From Brucella grignonensis (GTDB lineage: Bacteria > Pseudomonadota > Alphaproteobacteria > Rhizobiales > Rhizobiaceae), in NCBI RefSeq assembly GCF_002252505.1, contig NZ_NNRL01000163.1, positions 501,981 to 565,980 of the forward strand: 64,000 bases of DNA, given 5' to 3'. The notes beneath the pieces were generated by a model. The model had not been told where the DNA came from and ran no database searches. It was given only the letters and a program-made list of their open reading frames with translations. Both the position numbers and the translations under genes were made by a program. This document shows positions 1 through 8,802 of the stretch, one piece after another; position 1 is the first letter of the stretch, and every line of letters starts with the position of its first letter.

Positions 1-545
1 GACACGAGCTTCACTGGAACGCGCTGACCAAGGGGGGTGGCTTCCGTGCGCTGACCGAGTTGCGCGCGGCAGGTAATATCAAGGGCTTTGGTCTTGGTGT
101 GAACGAATGGCAGATCATTCGCGATGCGCTGGAAGAGGCTGATCTTGATTGCTCGCTTCTGGCTGGGCGCTATTCGCTGCTCGATCAGGTTTCTGAAAAA
201 GAGTTCCTGCCGCTGGCGCAAAAGCGTGGCATGGCGCTGGTGATTGCCGGCGTGTTCAACTCCGGCATTCTGGCCGCACCGCGCGGCGGCGAACAGAAGT
301 TCGACTATGCCGATGCACCTGCTGAAATCATTGCACGCACCAATCGCCTGCATGATATTTGCGATGAGTATCATGTGCCGCTCGCCGCTGCCGCCATGCA
401 GTTTCCGTTAAGGCATGAGGCCGTCAGCTCCATTCTGATTGGTGTCCGTTCGCCGGAACAGATCAGGCAAAATGTGGTCTGGTTCGAGCAGTCTATCCCG
501 GATGAATTCTGGCAGACCTTGCACTCTGAAGGTCTTATTTCGTAA
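1..545 (+). CDS. Aldo/keto reductase, C-terminal part (sugar 1-dehydrogenase-like)
   Basis: The reading frame is open to the left edge (first full codon at base 3) and ends with TAA at 543-545, so only about 180 C-terminal residues are visible. They follow the aldo/keto reductase barrel: a VNEWQ strand, the FNSGILA turn, a late IGVRSPEQIRQN segment that in this family lines the NADP site, and a C-terminal helix. The closest family pattern I recognise is the bacterial D-threo-aldose/L-fucose 1-dehydrogenase group. It ends 2 bp before a PfkB sugar kinase, so the two are probably co-transcribed in a sugar-degradation operon. The catalytic Asp-Tyr-Lys-His residues lie outside the window, and the substrate cannot be fixed from sequence. 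Confidence 0.85.
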   Translation, partial: HELHWNALTKGGGFRALTELRAAGNIKGFGLGVNEWQIIRDALEEADLDCSLLAGRYSLLDQVSEKEFLPLAQKRGMALVIAGVFNSGILAAPRGGEQKFDYADAPAEIIARTNRLHDICDEYHVPLAAAAMQFPLRHEAVSSILIGVRSPEQIRQNVVWFEQSIPDEFWQTLHSEGLIS

Positions 546-547
546 TC

Positions 548-1468
548 ATGACGTCCAAGATTCTCTGCGTCGGTGCCCTCACGATGGACACCATTTTCCG
601 CCTCGACACGCTTCCCGAACAGGCGGGCAAATATCTGCCGCGCGAGGCGGTCGAGATTGCAGCTGGCATGGCTTCAAGTGCTGCTGCCGCGATTGCCCGG
701 CTTGGCGGCGATGTGGCGCTCTGGGCTTCTGCGGGGACTGATCCGGTGGGTGATCGTGCCGTCGCAGAACTGGAAGCCGAAGACATTGATTGTTCCTATA
801 TCCGACGGCTGGAAGGTGCGCGCACGGCATTTTCTTCGATCCTCGTCGATGCGAATGGCGAACGCATCATCGTGCCTTTTTATGATCGCAGGCTTGCAAG
901 CCCGGCTCAATTGGTGCCGCCAATCGCGGCCGGAACCTATGCTGCCGTGATGACCGATGTGCGCTGGCCGTGGGCTGCGGAAACGGCGCTGCGCGCGGCT
1001 CGCGATGCAGGCATTCCGGCGATACTTGATGCCGATACGGCACCTGTTGAATTGCTTGAAACGCTGCTGCCGCTTGCAACCCATATTGTTGCGTCAGAAC
1101 CTGCTGCAATCAGCGTCGCGGGCACGCCTGATTTGCGTGAATGTGTCCGCATTCTCAGCAACCGCTATGATGTTTTCACATCTGTCACGGCTGGCGCAGA
1201 TGGCTGCTATTGGACGGAAGGCGCTAATCAGCCTGTTTCCCATGTCGCTGGTTTCACCGTCGATGCTGTGGATACGCTGGCTGCGGGCGATGTGTTCCAT
1301 GGCGCTTTCGCGCATGGTCTGGTGGAAGGAAAGCCGATGACCGACATCATCCGCTTTGCCAATGCAGCCGCTGCAATCAAATGCGCACGCTTCGGCGGAC
1401 GTGCCGGTTCGCCAAGCCATAGCGAAGTTATCAGCTTTATCGAAAGCGGTATCGTTCCCGCTCAATAA
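548..1468 (+). CDS. PfkB-family carbohydrate kinase
   Basis: A 306-residue ribokinase-fold sugar kinase that should phosphorylate a sugar or sugar acid with ATP in the cytosol. The N-terminal strand (KILCVGALTMDTIF) and the glycine-rich AAGMASSAAAAIARLGG segment are typical of PfkB signature 1. Near residue 240 the sequence DTLAAGDVFHGAF is signature 2, with the anion-hole GD and the catalytic Asp; the usual DTxGAGD has Ala in place of one Gly here, a common variant. It starts 2 bp after the aldo/keto reductase and precedes the aldolase promoter by about 50 bp. Ketohexokinase- or 2-keto-3-deoxysugar kinase-like activity would fit the neighbouring aldolase, but the substrate is inferred only. 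Confidence 0.9.
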   Translation: MTSKILCVGALTMDTIFRLDTLPEQAGKYLPREAVEIAAGMASSAAAAIARLGGDVALWASAGTDPVGDRAVAELEAEDIDCSYIRRLEGARTAFSSILVDANGERIIVPFYDRRLASPAQLVPPIAAGTYAAVMTDVRWPWAAETALRAARDAGIPAILDADTAPVELLETLLPLATHIVASEPAAISVAGTPDLRECVRILSNRYDVFTSVTAGADGCYWTEGANQPVSHVAGFTVDAVDTLAAGDVFHGAFAHGLVEGKPMTDIIRFANAAAAIKCARFGGRAGSPSHSEVISFIESGIVPAQ

Positions 1469-1515
1469 ACATCGAAACGCTCTTCCAAAAAGTGCAATTG
1501 CGCACTGAACTCGAA

Positions 1516-1544
1516 TTGACTCTTTACTAACATGTTAGTATGTG
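1516..1544 (+). promoter_or_regulatory. Promoter with embedded 16-bp palindromic operator
   Basis: TTGACT (1516-1521) and TATGTG (1539-1544) form a -35/-10 pair with a 17-bp spacer. The perfect palindrome TACTAACATGTTAGTA fills 1525-1540, almost exactly the spacer. A protein bound there would block RNA polymerase, so this reads as a repressor operator. The GntR/FCD regulator encoded just downstream is the natural candidate; FCD-type GntR proteins bind short palindromes of this size. Confidence 0.7.
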
Positions 1545-1578
1545 CAAACTTAAAGTTCAAATTTGGGAGGAGCCAGTT

Positions 1579-2481
1579 TTGGCACACAATAATTCTGGTC
1601 AGGAGCGCTTTGGGCTCTCTGCAGCGCTTACGACGCCATTCGATGCAGATGGCAAAATCGATGTCAGCCGTGCGCTGAAGCACGCACGCGCACGCCTCGA
1701 CAGCGGCTGTTCAAGCGTAACCTTGTTTGGCACCACTGGCGAAGGGTCATCGATTGCCGATGCTGAGCGCGTAGCGCTTCTCGATGCCTTCATCGCGCAG
1801 GGTTTCCCGGCTGCGAACATCGTTGTCGGCGTCATGGAAAATTCGATTGCCGATGCGGTCCTGCAGTCGGCCGATGCGCTGCGTCGCGGCTGCAAGGCTA
1901 TTCTTCTGGCACCGCCTTCCTATTTCAAGAATCTCTCCGACGAAGGTCTGTTCAACTGGTTCTCGGCAGTCTTCAAAGGTCTGGGCAGCAATGCCCGCAG
2001 CGTCATTCTCTACAATATTCCATCTGTGACTGCAGTTGAGCTTTCGGTCGATCTCATTGGTCGTCTGCGCGCAACTTTCGGTGACATCATCATTGGCGTG
2101 AAGGATTCGTCCGGCAACTGGGCCTATACGGAAAAGCTGCTTACAGCCCACAAGGACATTGCGATCCTGATCGGCGATGAGCGCGATCTTGCAGCCGGCG
2201 TACGCCTCGGTGGGCAGGGTGCAATTTCCGGCATGGCCAATCTGTTCCCGGATCGCCTTCTGCGCATGATCAATGATGGTCAGGACGATGCCGAACTGGT
2301 CGGCGCAGTACAGCAATTGCTGAACTATCCGGTAACGCCTGCGGTCAAGGCCATGGTGGCGCGTCATACGGGTGACAAGGAGTGGCGTCGCGTACGCGCA
2401 CCGCTGATTTCACTGAATGATGCGGATTTCGATGCAATCGGCAGTGTATTTGACCGTTTGCATATGGCAAAAGCGGCCTGA
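1579..2481 (+). CDS. Dihydrodipicolinate synthase-family aldolase (DapA/KDG-aldolase type)
   Basis: A TIM-barrel class I aldolase of the DHDPS/N-acetylneuraminate lyase superfamily, about 300 residues. Seen in sequence: the GTTGEGSS motif that binds the keto-acid carboxylate, the tyrosine of YNIPS, and the Schiff-base lysine in IIGVKDSSGNW. The TTG at 1579 is chosen as start because GGGAGG at 1565-1570 sits 8 bases upstream; an in-frame ATG at 1540 lies inside the promoter. In a sugar operon with a kinase, a dehydrogenase and a GntR regulator this is more likely a 2-keto-3-deoxy sugar acid aldolase or dehydratase than the lysine-pathway DapA. Exact substrate unknown. Confidence 0.85.
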   Translation: MAHNNSGQERFGLSAALTTPFDADGKIDVSRALKHARARLDSGCSSVTLFGTTGEGSSIADAERVALLDAFIAQGFPAANIVVGVMENSIADAVLQSADALRRGCKAILLAPPSYFKNLSDEGLFNWFSAVFKGLGSNARSVILYNIPSVTAVELSVDLIGRLRATFGDIIIGVKDSSGNWAYTEKLLTAHKDIAILIGDERDLAAGVRLGGQGAISGMANLFPDRLLRMINDGQDDAELVGAVQQLLNYPVTPAVKAMVARHTGDKEWRRVRAPLISLNDADFDAIGSVFDRLHMAKAA

Positions 2482-2513
2482 TGACTTCATAAGCTTTGAT
2501 AGCAAAAAAGGGA

Positions 2514-3182
2514 ATGGCTTTGGCGGACGATCATAATGAACCGGTAAAATTGCGGGATAAGGCTTATCAGAGCTTCACCCAGCATTTGCTGGCGCGTGAT
2601 TTTCATCCGGGCCAGTTCGTCTCGCAGCGCCAGCTCGTCACCATGACGGGCTTGCCACTGGGGGCGATCCGCGAATTGATCCCGCGCCTTGAAGCGGAAG
2701 GTCTTATCAAGACCGTACCGCAGCGCGGGCTTCAGATCGCTCATATCGACCTCAATCTGATCCGCGAAGCGTTTCAGTTCCGCCTTTTCATCGAAAAGGA
2801 GTCGATTGCGATTTTCTGCCAGTCGGCTTCCGACGAGCTGTTGCGTTCGCTGCGTGCCGAGCATGAAGAGACGCTCAATCGCGCAATGAGCGAAGGTGAA
2901 ACGCCGGAGTTGGAACAGCAGGCGCAGAATATCGACTGGAGCTTGCACGATACGATTGTCGGCTCGCTCGACAATGAAATTATCTGGCGCGCCTATCAGA
3001 CCAATACGATCAAGATGCGCCTGATCAATCAGGAACGCTTCCGCATCACCGGGCGCGTTATCCCGGTCATGCAGGAGCATCTCGCTGTCCTTGCTGCAAT
3101 CGAAACACGCGATCAGCAGACAGCCATGGATGCCATCGCCGTTCACATCAACAATGCACGGAAGCTGGCTTTGCAGATTTAA
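2514..3182 (+). CDS. GntR-family transcriptional regulator (FCD domain)
   Basis: About 222 residues: an N-terminal winged helix (residues about 10-75, with SQRQLVTMTGLPLGAIRELIPRLEAEGLI as recognition region) and an all-helical FCD ligand domain with the pattern FRLFIEKESI. FCD domains bind small carboxylates or sugar acids through a metal. The start is uncertain: a TTG at 2496, this ATG at 2514, and a TTG at 2520 are all in frame; AAAGGGA at 2507-2513 would best serve the TTG at 2520. It lies between the aldolase and the transporter and most likely controls both, through the palindrome at 1525-1540. Confidence 0.85.
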   Translation: MALADDHNEPVKLRDKAYQSFTQHLLARDFHPGQFVSQRQLVTMTGLPLGAIRELIPRLEAEGLIKTVPQRGLQIAHIDLNLIREAFQFRLFIEKESIAIFCQSASDELLRSLRAEHEETLNRAMSEGETPELEQQAQNIDWSLHDTIVGSLDNEIIWRAYQTNTIKMRLINQERFRITGRVIPVMQEHLAVLAAIETRDQQTAMDAIAVHINNARKLALQI

Positions 3183-3258
3183 CAACCAGGGTCGGGCAAG
3201 AGGAGTTGCCGGGCCGGAAGAATGATAGGGCCAAGAAGCCATAGGGGAGGAGTATGTA

Positions 3259-4593
3259 ATGAATCTATTACGTCCAACACGTCGTCAGTTTCTGGCGGGA
3301 ACAGCGGCCATCGCCGCCTCGGGTGTCACGGGCATCAGCCCATCTTTCGCGCAGTCGAGTGTCGACTGGAAGAAGTATGCTGGCACCACGCTTGAAGTAA
3401 ACCTCATCAAGAGCCCGCGCGGCGAAATCCTTCAGAAATATCAGAAGGAATTCGAAGAGCTCACCGGCATCAAGGTCAATTCCGAACAGATGCCGGAACA
3501 GCAGCAGCGCCAAAAGGCGGTGATCGAGCTGACGTCTGGCCGTCCGAGCTTCGATGTCATTCACATCAGCTATCACGTTCAGAAGCGTCAGTTTGAAAAG
3601 GGTGGCTGGCTTGCCGACCTCAACCCGTTTCTGAAAGACCCGACGCTGACCGATGCATCACTCACAGAAGATGATTTTGCAAGCGCCGGTCTGACCTTCG
3701 CGAAGGATGCCAATGGCCGCTTTGGCGCGCTGCCTTTCTCGGTTGATTACTGGATCATCTACTGGAACAAGGAACTCTTTGCCGCCAAGGGCATCGAATT
3801 CCCGAAGACTTTTGAAGAATTGGTTGCCGCTGCAGAAGCGCTGACCGACCCATCAACCAGAACCTATGGTTTTGTCGCACGCGGCATGAAGAATGCCAAT
3901 GCGCCGGTCTATACCAGCCTTCTGCTCGGCTATGGCAAGCAGTCGGTTGACGCAGACGGTAATCTGCAGACGGATTCGGCTGAAGGCATTGAAGCCGCCA
4001 AGCTCTATCAGCGCCTGATGACCAAATCGGCACCTCCCGGCGTTGCGGGCTTTAACTGGGCTGAATGCCAGTCGAACTTCCTGCAGGGCCGTGTCGGCAT
4101 GTGGCTCGACGGTATCGGCTTTGCGCCACCGCTCGAAGACCCGAACAAGTCGCGCGTTGTCGGTAAGGTTGGCTATGGCGTCATGCCAGCTGGCCCGAAT
4201 GCACAGGCAGCACCAACCACCGGCGACGGTATCGGCGTGACCGAAGCTTCCAAGAACAAGGAGGCTGCATATCTCTATTGCCAGTGGGCCATTTCCAAGG
4301 AAATGGGCGCTCGCCTGTTGCAGTCGGGATCGGGTGTTCCGTTCCGCAAGTCGGTCATCGATGATGAAGCCGTGCGCAAGGGCGTCACCATGCCAGCGGG
4401 CTGGGTGGAAGCTCTGTCAAAATCCGCACCAATCAGCCAGCTCTGCCTGCCGGTCATCGTACCTGTCACGGAGTTCCGCGACATCATCGGTGTCGGCCTC
4501 ACCAATCTGTTGAATGGTGCTGACGCAGAAACTGAAATGAAACGCGCGACGGAAGAATTCCGTCCGGTCCTCGCACGGAGCGAAGGAAAATGA
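3259..4593 (+). CDS. Sugar ABC transporter substrate-binding protein (Tat-exported)
   Basis: A 444-residue family-1 extracellular solute-binding protein (maltose-binding type). The N-terminus has the twin-arginine pattern TRRQFLAG followed by an Ala-rich hydrophobic stretch and an SFAQSS cleavage region, so export folded through Tat to the periplasm is likely. The body has the typical lobe features (FDVIHISYHVQ, YWIIYWNKELF, GRVGMWLDG, GDGIGVTEASKNKEAAYLYCQW). GGGGAGG at 3243-3249 precedes the ATG. It is the first gene of a four-gene importer and overlaps the first permease by 4 bp. By context it binds the sugar degraded by genes 1-2481; identity unknown. Confidence 0.9.
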   Translation: MNLLRPTRRQFLAGTAAIAASGVTGISPSFAQSSVDWKKYAGTTLEVNLIKSPRGEILQKYQKEFEELTGIKVNSEQMPEQQQRQKAVIELTSGRPSFDVIHISYHVQKRQFEKGGWLADLNPFLKDPTLTDASLTEDDFASAGLTFAKDANGRFGALPFSVDYWIIYWNKELFAAKGIEFPKTFEELVAAAEALTDPSTRTYGFVARGMKNANAPVYTSLLLGYGKQSVDADGNLQTDSAEGIEAAKLYQRLMTKSAPPGVAGFNWAECQSNFLQGRVGMWLDGIGFAPPLEDPNKSRVVGKVGYGVMPAGPNAQAAPTTGDGIGVTEASKNKEAAYLYCQWAISKEMGARLLQSGSGVPFRKSVIDDEAVRKGVTMPAGWVEALSKSAPISQLCLPVIVPVTEFRDIIGVGLTNLLNGADAETEMKRATEEFRPVLARSEGK

Positions 4594-5528
4594 CATCTGC
4601 CGCCCCGATAGGTGCAAAAACGGAAGCTGCTGCCAATGCAGCTTCCTCCACCAAGACAGGCAAGAGCCGCTTGCGGCCAAGTTACTGGCCATTTGTTCTT
4701 CCAGCCTTGATCACCGTCGGGGCGGTGATTGTCTTCCCATGGGTGTTTACACTCTGGATGAGTGCAAACCAGTGGCAGCTCGGCGGTGAGCAGAGCTTTG
4801 TCGGCTTCGACAACTATCTGCGTCTTGCCGCCGACATGCGCTTCTGGGAATCCATGTGGCATACGCTTGTTTATACGGTTCTCTCGGTCGTGGCGCCGAT
4901 GATATTGGGCACGATTGCAGCGCTGGTCTTCGACAGCAAGCTGCCAATGCGCGGACTGTTGCGCGGTATTTTCGTCATGCCGATGATGGCAACGCCGGTG
5001 GCGGTCGCCCTTGTCTGGACCATGATGTATCATCCGCAGCTGGGCGTGTTGAACTATCTTCTCTCGCTGATCGGCATTGGCCCACAGGAATGGATCTTCA
5101 ACCAGAGCACGGTTATCCCGTCGCTGGTGGCTGTTGAAACCTGGCAATGGACGCCGCTGGTTATGTTGATTGTGCTGGGTGGCCTTGCCTCCATGCCGCG
5201 CGATCCGTTTGAAAGTGCGGAAATCGATGGCGCCAATGGCTGGCAGAAATTCCGCTATATCACGCTTCCGATGATCCTGCCGTTTATCATGGTGGCTGTT
5301 ATCATCCGCTCGATTGATGCGCTGAAAAGCTTCGACATCATCTATGCGATGACGCAGGGCGGTCCCGGAACGGCATCGGAAACCATCAATATCTATCTCT
5401 ATAACGTGGCGTTTTCCTATTACGACATTGGCTATGGATCGGCGATTGCCGTGGTGTTCTTCATTGTCATTATCGCCATGTCGATGATCCTTCTGGCTCT
5501 GCGCCAGCGGACCAAGTGGAACTCGTGA
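4590..5528 (+). CDS. Sugar ABC transporter permease (MalF/UgpA type)
   Basis: A 312-residue inner-membrane permease with six predicted membrane segments. After a Lys-rich cytoplasmic N-terminus come RPSYWPFVLPALITVGAVIV (first helix) and, near residue 210, the EAA loop SAEIDGANGWQKFRYITLP that docks onto the ATPase. The ATGA overlap at 4590-4593 couples its translation to the binding protein. It pairs with the next gene to form the heterodimeric channel. Confidence 0.92.
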   Translation: MTSAAPIGAKTEAAANAASSTKTGKSRLRPSYWPFVLPALITVGAVIVFPWVFTLWMSANQWQLGGEQSFVGFDNYLRLAADMRFWESMWHTLVYTVLSVVAPMILGTIAALVFDSKLPMRGLLRGIFVMPMMATPVAVALVWTMMYHPQLGVLNYLLSLIGIGPQEWIFNQSTVIPSLVAVETWQWTPLVMLIVLGGLASMPRDPFESAEIDGANGWQKFRYITLPMILPFIMVAVIIRSIDALKSFDIIYAMTQGGPGTASETINIYLYNVAFSYYDIGYGSAIAVVFFIVIIAMSMILLALRQRTKWNS

Positions 5529-5537
5529 GGACCGACC

Positions 5538-6356
5538 ATGGCACGCAAGTCAATTCTATCCAAGCTTGGCACGGCACTCATGGTTTTCGTGATCGTGTCG
5601 CCCGCAATCTTCTTCTTCGTCTGGATGCTGTCGCTTTCGTTGAAATATGAAATCGACAACGGCGCCTATCCGCCTATCCTGATTCCTGACCGCATAGCGT
5701 GGTCGAACTATAGCGGAATTTTCGAGACCAACGATTTCCTGCTCTATTTCTGGAACAGTATTCTCGTGACCGGAACCGCCACTTTGCTGGCATTGCTGGT
5801 CGGTGTTCCGGCAGGTTACGGCATCGCACGTCTGCGCGCCAACAAATCGGCAATCGTCATCATGATTGCGCGTATGACGCCGGGCCTGTCCTATCTGATC
5901 CCGCTGTTCCTGCTGTTTCAGACGCTGGGACTGCTCGGTACGCTCTGGCCGCAGATCATCATCCATCTGGTTGTGACGGTTCCCATCGTGATCTGGATCA
6001 TGATCGGCTATTTTGAGACAACACCGTTGGAGCTTGAAGAAGCCGCCATTATCGATGGCGCATCCTCGTGGCAGGTGTTCATGAAGGTGGCACTTCCAAT
6101 CGCCAAGCCCGGCGTTGTGGTGTCGCTCATCCTTGCGGTGATCTTCTCATGGAACAATTTCGTTTTCGGCATCGTGCTTGCAAGCCGCGAGACACGCACT
6201 CTGCCGGTCGCAGTTTACAACATGCTGTCCTTTGAACAGGTCAGCTGGGGTCCACTTGCTGCCGCAGCACTCGTGGTCACATTGCCGGTCCTGTTGCTAA
6301 CCGTATTCGCACAGCGCCAGATCGTTGCAGGTCTGACAGCAGGCGCCGTCAAATAA
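5538..6356 (+). CDS. Sugar ABC transporter permease (MalG/UgpE type)
   Basis: A 272-residue inner-membrane permease, second half of the channel. Predicted helices include ALMVFVIVSPAIFFFVWML at the start and the EAA loop LEEAAIIDGASSWQVFMKVALP near residue 170. The signature of the short MalG subfamily, no long periplasmic P2 loop, is seen. GGAC upstream of the ATG at 5538 is a weak ribosome site and the 9-bp gap to the preceding stop suggests re-initiation. The next gene encodes the ATPase. Confidence 0.92.
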   Translation: MARKSILSKLGTALMVFVIVSPAIFFFVWMLSLSLKYEIDNGAYPPILIPDRIAWSNYSGIFETNDFLLYFWNSILVTGTATLLALLVGVPAGYGIARLRANKSAIVIMIARMTPGLSYLIPLFLLFQTLGLLGTLWPQIIIHLVVTVPIVIWIMIGYFETTPLELEEAAIIDGASSWQVFMKVALPIAKPGVVVSLILAVIFSWNNFVFGIVLASRETRTLPVAVYNMLSFEQVSWGPLAAAALVVTLPVLLLTVFAQRQIVAGLTAGAVK

Positions 6357-6371
6357 GAGTTGAGGTTCAAG

Positions 6372-7430
6372 ATGGCATCTGTATCCATCCGAAATGCAAT
6401 CAAGAAATATGGCAATGTCGGCGTATTGCACGGCGTGTCCGTGGATATTCAGGACGGCGAATTTGTCGTGCTGGTCGGCCCGTCAGGCTGCGGCAAGTCA
6501 ACGCTTCTGCGCATGATCGCAGGGCTTGAGGAAATCAGCGACGGCGAAATCGCCATCGGCCCCCGCGTGGTCAATGACCTGCGCGCTAAAGAGCGCGATA
6601 TTGCTATGGTGTTCCAGAATTATGCGCTCTATCCGCATATGACGGTGGCCGACAATATGGGCTTTGCGCTCATGCTGAAAAATGCACCGAAGGAAGAACG
6701 CGACAGCCGTGTCAATCGTGCGGCGGAAATTCTCGGCCTCAACAAGCTGCTCGACCGCTTCCCGCGCCAGCTTTCGGGTGGTCAGCGCCAGCGTGTGGCC
6801 ATGGGCCGTGCGATTGTTCGCGATCCGCAGGTGTTTCTGTTTGACGAACCGCTCTCCAATCTCGACGCTAAATTGCGCGTGCAGATGCGCGGCGAGATCA
6901 AGGGCCTGCATCAGCGTCTGAAGACCACCACGATTTACGTGACCCACGATCAGATCGAAGCCATGACCATGGCTGATAAGATCGTCGTCATGCGCGATGG
7001 TCTGGTGGAGCAGATCGGTGCGCCGCTCGATCTTTATGACCGTCCGGCCAATATGTTTGTGGCTGGCTTTATCGGTTCGCCATCGATGAACTTCGTCAAC
7101 GGCAAGATCGAGGAAGGCTCGTTCGTGGCTGATGGTGGCTTCCGCATGGCCCTGCCGGAAGGCGATTATGCAAGTCTTTCGGGCAAAGCGGTTTACGGCA
7201 TGCGCCCTGAGCATATGAAGATCGCAGAGCAGGGCGTTCCGGTCACGGTCGAAATCGTTGAGCCAACCGGCTCGGAAATCATGGTTATGGGCAAGCTCGG
7301 CGATCAGCCGATTACCTGCCTGTTCCGCGAGCGCCTGACCGTGCGTCCGGGCGATGTGCTGACCATTGCGATTGATCCAGCAACAAGCCATGTGTTCGAG
7401 CCGGAAAAAGGCAAACGCGTCAGCCGCTAA
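6372..7430 (+). CDS. Sugar ABC transporter ATP-binding protein (MalK/UgpC type)
   Basis: A 352-residue ATPase that energises the importer. Walker A GPSGCGKS, Q-loop VFQNYALYP, signature LSGGQRQR, Walker B VFLFDEPLSNLD and the switch His in YVTHDQIEA are all intact. The C-terminal 110 residues form the TOBE/MalK regulatory region (GMRPEHMKI, EPTGSEIMV). ATG 6372 is preferred over an in-frame TTG at 6360 because GAGG at 6362-6365 sits 6 bases upstream of it. This is the last gene of the locus; a bidirectional terminator follows. Confidence 0.93.
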   Translation: MASVSIRNAIKKYGNVGVLHGVSVDIQDGEFVVLVGPSGCGKSTLLRMIAGLEEISDGEIAIGPRVVNDLRAKERDIAMVFQNYALYPHMTVADNMGFALMLKNAPKEERDSRVNRAAEILGLNKLLDRFPRQLSGGQRQRVAMGRAIVRDPQVFLFDEPLSNLDAKLRVQMRGEIKGLHQRLKTTTIYVTHDQIEAMTMADKIVVMRDGLVEQIGAPLDLYDRPANMFVAGFIGSPSMNFVNGKIEEGSFVADGGFRMALPEGDYASLSGKAVYGMRPEHMKIAEQGVPVTVEIVEPTGSEIMVMGKLGDQPITCLFRERLTVRPGDVLTIAIDPATSHVFEPEKGKRVSR

Positions 7431-7451
7431 AAACTCAATATTAAAAAGAAA

Positions 7452-7480
7452 ACGCCAGGCTTTTGCCCGGCGTCTTTGTT
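7452..7480. terminator. Bidirectional terminator between sugar importer and preA
   Basis: ACGCCAGGC (7452-7460), a TTTT loop, and GCCCGGCGT (7465-7473) form a 9-bp stem with one mismatch on the plus strand (a G-U pair on the minus strand). A T-rich tract follows on the plus strand and an A-rich tract precedes it, so it can serve both convergent transcripts. Confidence 0.8.
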
Positions 7481-8791
7481 TTATTCCGCGGCCTCTTTCA
7501 CGGCCATCGGATTGTTCGGATGTGTGGTCCAGTTGGCATATTGTGCCGGGATCGGTGCCTTGGTGCGCGGATCGAAATCGCCGATCTGCTCCATGGTGAT
7601 GCAATCCTCGACCGGGCAGACATTGACGCAGAGATTGCAGCCAACGCATTCCTCATCGATCACCTCAAAGTGGCGCGCACCGTTCACGAGACTGGTGATG
7701 GCCTGATGCGAAGTATCTTCACACGCAATATGGCAACGACCGCATTTGATGCAGGAATCCTGATCGATCCGTGCCTTGGTAACATAATTGAGGTTGAGAT
7801 ATTGCCAGTCGCTGACATGTCCCACAGCCATGCCACGGAAATCATCCAGCGTCTGATAGCCCTTGGAGTCCATCCAGTCGGAAAGACCGTCGATCATTTC
7901 CTCAACGACCTTGAAGCCATAGGTCATTGCAGCCGTGCAGACCTGAACCGTGCCACAGCCAAGTGCAATGAACTCAGCTGCATCGCGCCAAGTGGTGATG
8001 CCGCCAATGCCTGAAATCGGTAGGCCATAGGTCTCAGGATCGCGTGCAATTTCCGCCACCATGTTAAGCGCTATTGGCTTGACCGCTGGTCCGCAATAGC
8101 CGCCATGGCTGCCGCGACCGTCAATGGACGGAACCGGCGACATGCTGTCGAGATCGACTGACACAATCGAATTGATCGTGTTAATCAGCGATACCGCATC
8201 GGTGCCGTTTTCTTTCGCGCCACGCGCTGGCTTGCGAATATCGGTGATGTTTGGCGTCAGCTTGGTAATCACCGGCATGCGGCTATATTGCTTGCACCAT
8301 TTCACAACCATGCCGACATATTCCGGCACCTGGCCAACAGCCGCACCCATGCCGCGCTCGCTCATGCCGTGCGGACAACCGAAGTTCAGCTCAATGCCGT
8401 CAGCTCCGGTTTCTTCCACCAGAGGCAGGATGGCTTTCCACGCTTCTTCTTCGCATGGCACCATGATCGAAGCGATCAATGCGCGGTCGGGCCAGCGCAT
8501 TTTCACTTCTTTCATTTCACGCAGGTTCACTTCGAGCGGCCGGTCGGTGATCAGCTCGATATTGTTAAGACCCAGCAAGCGCCGGTCAGCACCATGGATC
8601 GCGCCATAGCGTGGACCATTAACATTGACCACCGGCGGGCCTTCGGAACCCAGCGTTTTCCAGACCACGCCACCCCAGCCAGCCTTGAAAGCCCGCTCGA
8701 CATTATAAGCTTTGTCAGTCGGCGGAGCCGAAGCCAGCCAGAACGGGTTTGGAGACTTGATGCCGAGGAAGTTCGTTGAAAGATCAGCCAT
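7481..8791 (-). CDS. preA: NAD-dependent dihydropyrimidine dehydrogenase, subunit PreA
   Basis: A 436-residue flavoprotein that with PreT interconverts uracil/thymine and their 5,6-dihydro forms, the first step of reductive pyrimidine degradation. The N-terminal 300 residues form a DHOD-like FMN barrel with the active-site cysteine in ELNFGCPHGM. The C-terminus carries two 4Fe-4S motifs, CIKCGRCHIAC and CVGCNLCVNVCP, as in the ferredoxin part of mammalian DPD. The gene follows preT by 11 bp. The usual partners (dihydropyrimidinase, beta-ureidopropionase) are not adjacent in this window. Confidence 0.93.
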   Translation of the reverse strand: MADLSTNFLGIKSPNPFWLASAPPTDKAYNVERAFKAGWGGVVWKTLGSEGPPVVNVNGPRYGAIHGADRRLLGLNNIELITDRPLEVNLREMKEVKMRWPDRALIASIMVPCEEEAWKAILPLVEETGADGIELNFGCPHGMSERGMGAAVGQVPEYVGMVVKWCKQYSRMPVITKLTPNITDIRKPARGAKENGTDAVSLINTINSIVSVDLDSMSPVPSIDGRGSHGGYCGPAVKPIALNMVAEIARDPETYGLPISGIGGITTWRDAAEFIALGCGTVQVCTAAMTYGFKVVEEMIDGLSDWMDSKGYQTLDDFRGMAVGHVSDWQYLNLNYVTKARIDQDSCIKCGRCHIACEDTSHQAITSLVNGARHFEVIDEECVGCNLCVNVCPVEDCITMEQIGDFDPRTKAPIPAQYANWTTHPNNPMAVKEAAE

Positions 8792-8802
8792 GTTTACTCT
8801 CC

